Source: Branchiostoma floridae (lineage: Eukaryota; Chordata; Leptocardii; Amphioxiformes; Branchiostomatidae). From it: a DNA stretch of 64,000 nucleotides. The position numbers were made by a program, and so were the translations under genes. Where the stretch lies: NCBI RefSeq assembly GCF_000003815.2, contig NC_049979.1, forward strand, positions 20,864,909 to 20,928,908, given 5' to 3'. The notes beneath the pieces are model-generated. The model was given only the letters and a program-made list of their open reading frames with translations. It was not told where the DNA came from and did no database searches. Below are positions 54,874 to 64,000 of this stretch, one piece after another (position 1 is the first letter of the stretch; every line of letters begins with the position of its first letter).

Positions 54874-56800
54874 CATACACAACACGCACATGTATATACA
54901 TATACATGTATATGCATACATGTACATATGTTGACATATAGAGCGTTAACATGTGACATTATCGCCGTATCCATTGACATGTGTCTCTACACGCGTTTCA
55001 TTAAACATAACTCAAGTATAATCAGGCATTTATTATGTCTACAAAGAATTACAGATAGATAGATACTTAGAACACAAAATGCGATGTTCACTTGAGCTAT
55101 GATCCATCAAAGTACAAGTATTGACAACTTCATTCATGTGAAATTGAGTGATGACTCGAACTTGTTTTTGTTATCTCGCTGCTATTATTTTTTACTAGGA
55201 AAAGTGGGAGGAACTTGGATCCGGATCATCTGTCGATGTGTTTCACCACCTAAGTCTGATGACACTGGACAACATGCTGAAGTGTGCTCTAGGTCAGAAC
55301 ACTGACTGTCAGACAAGGTATTTTCATAACCGTACAATATTCGGCCATCGCCGATTGTTACAACAATTTTGAAAAGAAAATGATTGTATGATGCAAAACA
55401 AAGCCAGAATGTAGGAGGTAATAAAAGGTTGAATTCGAAATAAAATGTTCGATAATCGGCCAATGCTGCAACGGAAATTTCAGTACTACGTTCACGACTA
55501 CAAAAAACTAAGTCAAGAATATCAAACTTAATTGATAATAGTAATTAATTAAAAAATATGTTTTAATCTATTGTTGTTTCTTTTCAAGGAAATCAAATGA
55601 GTACATAGCAGCCGTTCATGAGTTGGCTCAGCTGACAGAGAAGCGTGGAGCTCACTTATCTCAGTACTTCCTCAACGACTTCTTGTACATCAACTGCTTA
55701 CCGGCTGGGAAGAGGTATTGTTGAAGTGGAGTCTATTGTCCTAACTTCAACCCAGCAAATTATTATTGATAAATAGCATCCGTAGGTTGGATACACCATT
55801 CCATATACGAGTACATGATACGATTCTTGCATTCAAAGTTTTGAATGAATATCCACAAAAAGACAAATATTAATAGGCCGTTTTTCTGTTAAGAAATGCA
55901 ATGTACAAATGTAATGTCAATGGCATTGTTGGAGCGAATACATGTCCATACATTGTTTCCACATGTTGATTACAGTTGATACTTTAAAAAACATGATATG
56001 AACTTCACTTTGACATTTTGAATCAACATTGTGGATTTAACAATTACAACATGAGTATGTGGCTCCGCCCAAAGTAATAACATGTATATCAAACTCACAC
56101 TGCCAGCGTCAATATAAAAATGTATCATACGTTTTATATCTGCCATGATTTTAGTTCCACATATTTGACGATTTTCAGGTACAAGAAAGCCCGCGATTCT
56201 GCCCACCGATACTCCGAGGCCATCATCCAAGAACGTAGGAAAACTCTAGATCATCCAGGTTCGCAAGACATTCACCATGGACGGAAATATCTGGACTTCC
56301 TGGACATCCTGCTGAAGGCAAAGGTACATGAAAAATTCCTCTGAGATTTGTAAACGTATCATGTACGTAACGTATTTGTTCAAAGCTAGAAATACAATCG
56401 CAGACAAAGGAATACTGTGTCGAGTCTCTCGAAAATTATTTCAGGATGAAGATGGTAACGGTCTGACAGACGCTGAGATCCGTGACGAGGTGGACACATT
56501 TGTGTTCGAGGGACACGACACCACAGCCAGCGGGCTGGCCTGGACCCTGTACTGTCTGGCTCGTCATCCGGGACATCAGGAGAAGTGCAGGAAGGAGGCA
56601 CAGGAAGTGCTGCAGGGGAGAACGGAACTGACGTGGTAGGGAAGATTTCAGGAAATCTATGACACGAAAACCACGTCAGTCTACTGCCCACCCAAATTAG
56701 GCCACGCAAGGAATATAGATAACATACAGGAAAAGTACTGGTAAAATTCACCATGAAGAGGAATGCAATTGCCTCAAGAATTTGGACTAACTCAAAACCA

Positions 56801-56928
56801 GTCTTTATCAAGGAATGAATCCACCGCTTTATGTAGCAGATAGTTTGTAGCGTTCTCCGTCTCTCCGTCTCCATCGGAGTGGTTCTAAGACTCTGGTGGC
56901 TTCATGGATTCATTCCTTGACAAAAGAC
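56801..56928. repeat. Hairpin repeat in intron 8 of gene D
   Basis: Ends GTCTTTATCAAGGAATGAAT and ATTCATTCCTTGACAAAAGAC are complementary over about 24 bp, with CTCCGTCTCTCCGTCTCCATCGGAG in the loop. Small foldback element or fragment. Confidence 0.6.
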
Positions 56929-57989
56929 GTGTGTGTGTCGAATTCAAAAGACGTGTGTGTCATTAAAAAGTCCGATTCTTTTTTTCTTTTTCTTTTCGAC
57001 CTTTATTTAACCTTGACACATCTTGGGCCTAAGCCGTTTTTCAAGATTTCATTCTTCATGAACCCCAGGGACAACTTGTCGTCTCTGAAGTACATCACCT
57101 TGTGCATCAAGGAAAGCCTGAGGATGTACCCTCCTGTCCAGAGGTTGTTTAGGCAATTGGAGAAGCCTATGACTTTCTTCGACGGCCGAACTCTACCGCA
57201 AGGTACGTGTTATTTGATAGCTTTATCTATCAATGTTAATGTGTCTCTACCGAATTACCTATGCAGGAACGTTTTTTTTTCGTACTACAGTAGTGATATG
57301 GAATATAAATTTATTAAGTTGGTATTGATGTTATACCTACATACATTGATGTTATAATAATACAAAATGGGAAATGCTATTTCAGGTTCCAATGTGTACA
57401 TCAGTGTGCGTAACCTACACTACAACCCTCACGTGTGGGGGAACCCAAAGGTTTGGTACTTTTCACTTTCACTGGAAAACACATGATACCTATTATGTTG
57501 GTTGTTTTGAGTCACAATCTGAGTTGGTAGAATGAATTATGAAAAGATAAACTCAATGGGTACATATCCTATTGTTCAGTTGTAGAACAGTTAATCTCTT
57601 CATAATGTTTGTTGCTTTGTAGGAATTCAATCCTCTGCGCTTCGCACCGGAGAACTCCAAGAACCGAAGTCCATACGCCTTTCTACCTTTTGCGGCAGGA
57701 CCAAGGTAATATACAAGTTTGTAGCCTGCAGACTCTCTGTGCCTTTTTTTGTTTTGATTTTTTGCCCATAATACACGTTTGCTGGCCATTTCTTTTTGTA
57801 CCGGGTCGCTTGTAAGGGTCGGCGGCAAAAAAAAAAACGATACAAGGCCCATAGATGCATTATACGTATGCAAATGGAGGCTACAAGTTTGATCTACGTA
57901 CGCGCAGCTGTTGTGTTAGCTACAGAACGAATAGACTATAAACTTAGCCTTTTTGCTCCCCAAATGTCAGAAGCAGCTATAAGATAATG

Positions 57990-58074
57990 GACGTCAATGA
58001 AGGTTAGAAATCCAGGTAATACGATACGCCAGGTAATGCCAACTGGATATGATTATGGAAACCACCGGACGTTT
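57990..58074. repeat. Dispersed repeat, copy 2
   Basis: In intron 11 of gene D; shares ordered blocks with 22990-23083 in the same orientation. Confidence 0.55.
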
Positions 58075-58355
58075 ACAAACGTAGGCTTCCTTTCTTGTAA
58101 TATAATGGACGCTTCACACATTGAAGTTTTTGTTTTATAGACCCAAAGACATGAACTAGTTCGTCCATTATATTTTCTAGGAACTGTATCGGACAGCACT
58201 TCGCCATGAACGAGTTGAAGACAGCTGTTGCGCTCATCCTGCAGCGGTTCAGTCTGACTCCAGACGATACCCTACCGGAGCCCGTACCTGAAATTAGCTT
58301 GGTCACACGGGTTAAACCTCCAGGGCTCTTCCTGCAGATCACAGCCATAAACTGA

Positions 58356-59208
58356 CGTCAGAAGGCCAGTTATGACAAAGCTACTTAGCGTTACATCATA
58401 TCTAGCTAGTTCTTTATAAGAGACAGACACTGGTAGAGAAAAGCGATGAGGAGTACTGTACTATTGAATATTGTTGTGATTGGAACTACACATTGGAATG
58501 TGAAATGATATCCTCCTCTGTAGTTCCATTATTCTAAACCCCTCGTGAAAAGTGTTACAAATTAGAAATCAACTTAGATAGACTCGAGCTCAGCGGTGAA
58601 ATATTTACTACAAATCGTCCTTATTATCAATGGAGACATATTTCATACCAGTTTAATAGTAGTTCTTATTGATGGATTGGAGCTTAAACGCAAAGGAACG
58701 AAATTAAGTTATTTACAACATGTATACTTGTTAATTACCCAAATACAGCATAAACCAGTAATTCAAATATAAGATAGAATACAGAGACCAAAGATTACAC
58801 AGTCAATGAACTACGGTATTGCATTTTATTTCTTCAATTTGTAGCTACATTTGTATTAGCATACCATATGTCATAAAGATCCATTTTTGAATTCTCGAGT
58901 TTTGCAAATACAAGCGCTAACTCTTATGCCATGTTATCTGCGCATTATGTCAATATCTTCTATATTCCTAGCGACATGTGGAGCCTGGTAGAGGCTACAT
59001 TTTTCCCACCTCCAAAGACCCCGGCTTATTAAGAACCCATACATTATAAAAGAAGTGGGTAAATTCGTCTTCCATTCCTAAAAAGAAGTCAAACCCAACA
59101 AAACCAGTATAATGTACACTTCAGTAGCACAGCATAGTCAAAGAATGTAGTTCCTAGCACCTTTGTATTTGTATTTTCCTTGTTATACATGTTGTTTGTA
59201 CCTGCAAT
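58356..59208. other. Intergenic, 3' flank of gene D
   Basis: AT-rich, no gene recognised and no canonical AATAAA seen for gene D in this stretch. Confidence 0.5.
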
Positions 59209-59354
59209 TAGCCCTCGGGCAAGAACTTGCAATAAACAATGAATGAATGACCTTTATTGTACTTTTGTGCTCAAACAAGCTAAGTACAGGTCGTAGCGCT
59301 AGTGATAAGGTACAATTTTGACAAAAGGGTATCTTATCATCTCTACATATGCTA

Positions 59355-62300
59355 TTACATTCTAGTATGTACAAGTTCAACTTCTTCTCGCTTCTTAAAA
59401 CAGTTATAAACATAAGGACAGATGGAATCAATAATGTATGGTTTATCTAGTTGCATGAGAAATATGAATTTTTCCGTGGTATTCAAGAATCGGAAATTAG
59501 GAAACATATGTTGCATATTTTCAAAAAGGACGTTTCTTTCGTTGTTGTATAAAGTACAGTCAACAATAAAGTGACACTCATCCTCTATCTTATTCAAGTT
59601 ACAGTATTGGCAGATTCTTTCTTCCAGAGGAATGTGGTTATGTCGGCCTTTTTCAATATGGAGTCTGTGTGAACTAATGCGGAGCTTTGTGATGGCTGTT
59701 CTGTGCCGAATGTTTGCAATCTTTAAGTATTTCTCGTCGTTGTAAGTAGTCTTCAGTAATCTGTATGTTCGTAATTTGTTGTTGTTGCGCATTGCTGTCA
59801 CGAAAGATTGAAGGTACATATCTTTTAAACGTTGGTCGATGGATGGAATTATTTGCGATGGATTTAGGACAGATGACATGGGAGAATGCCAGACATAGCC
59901 AAAACCACATTCCTCTAGCGTCTTGCGGACTCCAGAAGCCCAGCATTTAGCGCCTAATGTGTCTAGCTCAAATTGGCACAAAAGGGCGTCTGCTGATAGA
60001 CTATCAGCTGGCACGTTCTGGCGTACTCTTATGTAGTGTTTGATGGCGTTAAGGGATGCTTCTAGTTTAAGGGGGTGTCTTCCCAGTTCTGCCATTACGG
60101 CCAGGTTACAGGCGGATCTGGGGACATTCAATGATTGTTTACAAAATTTTAAATGGATAGCTTCAATTGGGGATGATTTTGGAGTTTTGAATGAACCCCA
60201 TATTTCCGAACCATACAACAAAATAGGTTTCACGCATGTGTCAAATAGTTTGCTTCTTATGGATATAGAAGGGTCGGCTTTGCCAAGGGACTGGTTGATT
60301 CCGTAGAGGGCTCTCAGGCCTTTGCTGTGTAGATATTTGTTATTTGCCTTGAACGTGCCAGCTGAATTTACAACAATGCCCAGATAGCAATAATTTGTAA
60401 CAATTTCTACTACATGTCTGTTATATAGGAAAAGGCAGTCTTTTGGTAGGCGGCCACCTTTCATAAATACAATGACTTTAGTTTTCTACATTTAACTTCC
60501 ATGATTCACAATAATTTTCTAATCTACTTAGAGAAGTTTGCAGACCCTGTTGAGATTCAGACAAAAGTACCAGGTCATCTGCATATAATAAACATGACAC
60601 TTTCTTATTGTGCAATATAGGAGGGTTACAGGAATGGTCATTAAACACATCTGGTAAATCACTTATGAATAAATTAAACAAAGTAGGACTAAGATTACAG
60701 CCTTGTCGAACCCCACAGTTAGTTACAAAAGTATCGGTAAGACCGTGGCTAGTTTTAACACAATTTGTTGTTTTGGAATACATGTCTTTTATAGTGAGTA
60801 GAAATTTCCCCCCTAATCCAAGTTTATTTAATTTCATTAAAAGGCCTTCTCTCCAAACCGAGTCAAACGCCTTGCTAAAATCTACAAAACAGGCATAAAG
60901 TCGTGCGTTTTTGTTCAGATATTTACTGACTAAGGTGGATAATACGAAAAGGTTGTCAGTTGTTCTAAAGTTCTTTCTAAAACCGGCCTGTTGTGGTTTG
61001 AAAAGGCTGTAATGCTCTGCATAATTAACAAGACGTGTATTCAAAATAGATGAGAATAGTTTTCCCAGACAACTAATTATTGAGATTCCCCGATAGTTGT
61101 CTGGGACAGAAGTGTCCCCGGATTTATGAATGGGTACAATGTGACTTAGGGACCATTCTTTAGGGAAGTAACTATTTTGTAGACAGGAATTGAAAAGATG
61201 TAGAAGTGGTTTCTTTAGAATATGTCTTCCACATTTTAACATTTCATTATTGATCATGTCGCCACTGCTAGATTTTTTGTTTTTTAAATTTGATATAGCG
61301 GTGTCCAATTCTTTCTCAGTTATAAGGGAGTCTAATATGGAGCTCTCCATTGGAGTTGTATTTGAAAGGAATGAAGTGTCTACGGTTTCGGTGGTTGAAG
61401 CGTCTATGTTACAGAAACCATTTAATAAATGTTTGTCCAGGTTACTAAAGTGCTGTAACCAGTCCTCCTCTGATATTTGGCTACATCCTGACACTTTCTC
61501 TGGTTTCAACTTATTCAATAAGTTCCAGAACGCAGTCGGGTTTCTTTCTCTGAGTGAAGATAGTTGGTTCATTATTTGTTGGTGGAAGTCACGTTTTTTC
61601 TTTTTTACCAGTTTTTTGTAGTCTTTTCTCGTTTTAAAGAACCGTCCTCTTATTTCTGGGTTAGATGGATGTTTTTCAAGCAATGTAGCCAGGTTTTTTA
61701 TTTCACGTTTCATTTGTATGCAGGTTTTATCGAACCATCTTTTGTTTTGTTTTTTTCCGTGGATGTTTTCTTTGTCCTTTCAAACTCAAACAATTGTGAC
61801 CAACGTCTATTAGTAATGAGCTAAATTTTGAGACAATGTTTTCTATTTGGGCTGGAGCGGTCGCATTAGTAATGTTTTCGAGTGAAATGGTTTGTAATCT
61901 TTATTTGTAAGATGTTGGGTTGACTTAGAGAATGCAGAAAACTGTGAGCTGATTTTTCGTTCCAGTTAAATCGATTTGGCGATGGTTTTACATTAGTGGT
62001 TCTACGATTTTCTTGGACATTGTGATGGGCAGATTTTGAGTGAATGAGTACTGACAGCATGCAATGGTCAGAGAATATAGTTAATGGATTTACACGAAAC
62101 GTTAAAATGTGTTTTAAGAAGGGCTGACTTGAAATGATATAATCTACAGTGCTGCTGCCTTTCGGTTGATGACAGGTGAACTTTCCCTGTAGATCGCCAG
62201 CTACCCTACCGTTCAATATGGACAGGTTAGCTTGGATGCACAGGTCACAGATTAGTCTGCCAAATTTGTTTGGTGGTGCTTTATCCATATGCTGTCTATC

Positions 62301-62866
62301 TGAGTGGTGTTTTGAATTTACAAATTGATTATTGTCATCTTCAATGTCGCAGTCTACGTAATCTCGTAGATTACCAAGACGAGCGTTTAAATCCCCCCGA
62401 GAAGTAAGAATCCCTGTGTGCTGTATTGAGAAATTTCGTTTTCCAAAATGTCTAATACATGGTTATCAGAGTTTTTGTGTGTGGTGGATGAGCTCGGGCT
62501 TATATAAACAGAACAGATGAATAAGTCTTTTGGTAATCCTAATAATTCGCGGTCTATTCTCACCCAAAGTATATCAGAGGACTTAGACGGAAGTTTCCTC
62601 ACATGATTTTTGTATGCGTTTCTGTAGAAAAAGATTATGCCTCCAGAAGTGCGTCTTGCGCGTTTACTTTTTGTTCGGTGTAAATGGAAGTGGCTGTAGT
62701 TTGGGACGTCTATTTTAGTGTTATTTGTGGACCATGTCTCTAAAAGCGAAAAGAAGTCAAATTTGTTAATGTTTGCCAAAAATTCTGCGTCTTCTAATTT
62801 TGAGCCTAGGCCATGGATATTCCAACAGCCGAAGCTCTTGCTTCCTCCACCGTTAAACGCTTTCAT
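59355..62866 (-). pseudogene. LINE ORF2: endonuclease-reverse transcriptase, frameshifted
   Basis: Four open segments in order: 62866-62387 and about 62390-61866 (APE-type endonuclease: CWNIHGL, SLLETW, then GDLNARLG after a frameshift, STVDYIISS and SDHCMLSVLI), 61713-60478 (RT: FPKEWSLSHIVPIHKSGD, NYRGISIIS, FVDFSKAFDSVW, GVRQGCNLSPTLF, catalytic YADD in LLYADDLVLL) and 60464-59355 (C-terminal part with a Cys/His cluster CQYCNLNKIEDECHFIVDC). Frame breaks: a G run at about 62395-62400, the 61713-61866 junction and about 60470-60478. GVRQG-LSP resembles RTE/Rex1/L1-type elements rather than Jockey/CR1; the clade is not assigned. The start is the first ATG; the longer frame opens only with TTG. 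Confidence 0.85.
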
Positions 62867-63142
62867 TGCGAGTAGAGAGAACAGTGAGTATAAGTAAAGC
62901 GGTGTCCTTAACCGAGCACTCAATATCTATCAACATGTTTGTAAGAAATATATTTAACTAAAGTGGGGTCTAACTAAATACGTGCATCTTTAGATGGTTA
63001 CTCACAAAATTCTACGGATTCTAGAAATGGTAAACAAAGGACTACAACTGATTATACATTGATTTCATGCTAACTTACAGTTGTAGCATATTTTCACTCT
63101 TATAAGACACTACAACAAGGTACTAAGTAAACTATGCTTGTC

Positions 63143-64000
63143 CTACCACACCATGGGCGGCCACATCAGGGCTGGGTGCCAGGGCCAAGGCGGCGGGGCC
63201 ATGCGGGAAGGTGCATTTGCCAAGGTAGAATTGTTCGGAGGTAGAACTGGAAAGCCCCATGGCGCAGGTGGGTAGTTGAAGATGGGAGGTGGGCTCCTCC
63301 ATGGTCCCGGTCGCTGACTTGGCATTTGGCGGGCGTCTCTTGCAGGTGCGCCGAACACGGCAGGACGACCGGGCGGTGTCGGGGATGGGGTACTACGAGG
63401 TGGGCCATCTGGTTGTCCCGAGGACAAACTGGCTGGTGAGGTCTCGGGAGCACACCCGGAAAGAACAGCTGAGCGTTGGCTTGTTGCAGGTGCACTTGGG
63501 AGAAGACCTTGACCTTCAGTCGGCGGGAAATCTCCGGCCCTGGGAGCACGTGGGGGTTGCCTCTGACCATTTGCAGGATGCTGGGTGAATCTTGGAGGCA
63601 CAGCACGTTGACCCTGGGTTGACTGGAAGTTTTCCCTTGTGCCCTTGCTGGTGTAGCTACCCAGACCTATGATGGGGTTGACCACTCTTTTGATGTTGGA
63701 AACCATCACACGGGTACCGAACCTGTCCAAGTGGTAGCCATCTGGATGATACAGAGCTTCCTTGACCTTCCCCATGTTCGACAGGTTGCTGTTGTACGTA
63801 ACGTGCACGTAGCTTGTCTCTTCAGCTACGACGTTCAGGAAGGAGTTCACCTGTTCGTCAATTTCTTGTAGCTTAGAGTCACGTCTGGGGGGGGGGGGGC
63901 GGAGAAAACTAGGGGAGTGTACGGGAACTTATCGTGGGAAGTCTGAATGAGTTTTCGAAAACTCTCCGTAACATCCGTTGGATTCCGCTTGTCTCTGACA
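63143..64000 (-). pseudogene. LINE ORF1 with SGNH-esterase-like domain and proline-rich tail (partial)
   Basis: From the window edge the minus strand reads VRDKRNPTDVTESF ... KFPYTPLVFSA, then after a 13-base C run (plus about 63887-63899) that shifts the frame, RRDSKLQEIDEQVNSFL and HPDGYHLDRFGTRVM. The DGxHL block is the catalytic Asp-His end of SGNH hydrolases, an enzyme domain found in ORF1 of several LINE clades. A Pro/Ser/Ala-rich tail of about 150 residues follows, ending at a stop at 63143. The frame position just before ORF2 marks it as ORF1, not a host gene. The N-terminal part lies outside the window. Confidence 0.7.

Larger units (their letters stand above)
53130..58355 (+). pseudogene. 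CYP4-family cytochrome P450, gene D, with an in-frame TGA in exon 2
   Basis: Exons: 53130-53327, 53811-53946, 54229-54270, 54424-54551, 55199-55317, 55589-55714, 56179-56323, 56445-56635, 57069-57202, 57386-57450, 57623-57705, 58181-58355. All joins are GT-AG and in phase, giving 514 codons, but codon 90 (53880-53882) is TGA where the paralogues have the Gly of a GPL motif. Everything else is intact: membrane anchor, [28 protein letters not shown] as ExxR, NPLRF and FAAGPRNCIG. D is the most diverged of the four, yet exon 8 and most of exon 12 are nearly identical to C, pointing to gene conversion. It is either a very young pseudogene, a null allele or a sequence error; I call it broken as given. 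Confidence 0.8.
59233..64000 (-). mobile_element. Decayed non-LTR retrotransposon with esterase-type ORF1, cut by the window end
   Basis: Reading leftwards: ORF1 with an SGNH-esterase C-terminal part and a Pro-rich tail (64000-63143), a spacer of about 270 bp, ORF2 with AP endonuclease, reverse transcriptase and a Cys-rich C-terminus (62866-59355), a short 3' UTR, an AATAAA at plus 59253-59258 and a (CATT)n-type tail. The 5' end lies beyond the window. Frameshifts in both ORFs make this copy inactive. The RT block GVRQGCNLSPTLF separates it from the LINE at 26400. Confidence 0.85.

Noticed and set aside
63143-63850. Proline-rich host protein
   Set aside because: Its N-terminal part is the end of an SGNH-like domain and it sits directly upstream of a LINE ORF2 on the same strand, so ORF1 is the better reading.

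Overview
The window is animal nuclear DNA, most likely from a lancelet (Branchiostoma). The evidence is spliced genes with GT-AG introns, long gene-poor stretches, a HEN/NHLH-type bHLH gene, a beta-1,4-galactosyltransferase gene, a family-4 cytochrome P450 cluster, two unrelated non-LTR retrotransposons and many foldback (MITE-like) elements. The species call is inference; the animal assignment is secure. No bacterial, CRISPR or organellar features were seen.

Layout. 1-21.4 kb is gene-poor. It holds a TG microsatellite, a TAGCCTCC-ended foldback element, the coding exon of an NHLH neuronal bHLH factor (minus, 4069-4609) and then about 15 kb without a recognisable gene, containing a perfect X-box and a long hairpin element. 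A single-exon beta-1,4-galactosyltransferase gene (minus) lies at 21567-22454. 22.5-29.2 kb is repeat-rich, with a GATC-rich foldback cluster, a 5'-truncated LINE with an open reverse transcriptase (plus, 26400-28806) and a SINE-like tract.

30.1-58.4 kb is a cluster of four CYP4-family (CYP4F-like) P450 genes, here called A to D. All have the same 12-exon structure, and I reconstructed every exon by hand. A (30169-35463) and B (36373-43546) are on the minus strand; C (44319-51755) and D (53130-58355) are on the plus strand. B and C are head to head with 772 bp between start codons. A and C are close relatives whose promoter, introns and 3' flank are also homologous, so the cluster contains an inverted duplication. 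A, B and C read through intact (499, 516 and 505 aa). D has all splice sites and signature motifs but one in-frame TGA at codon 90. A DR1-like nuclear-receptor element (sense form close to TGACCTTTGAACC) sits 60-135 bp upstream of all four start codons in the same orientation. C intron 4 carries a 2.7-kb insertion with a satellite and about 570 bp of a 10-bp repeat rich in ACCGGTT/ACTGGTT (Grainyhead-like motif). A 100-base assembly gap in B intron 5 lies in the middle of a foldback element.

59.2-64 kb is a second, decayed LINE on the minus strand, cut by the window end. It has an SGNH-esterase-like, proline-rich ORF1 and an endonuclease-reverse transcriptase ORF2 with several frameshifts.
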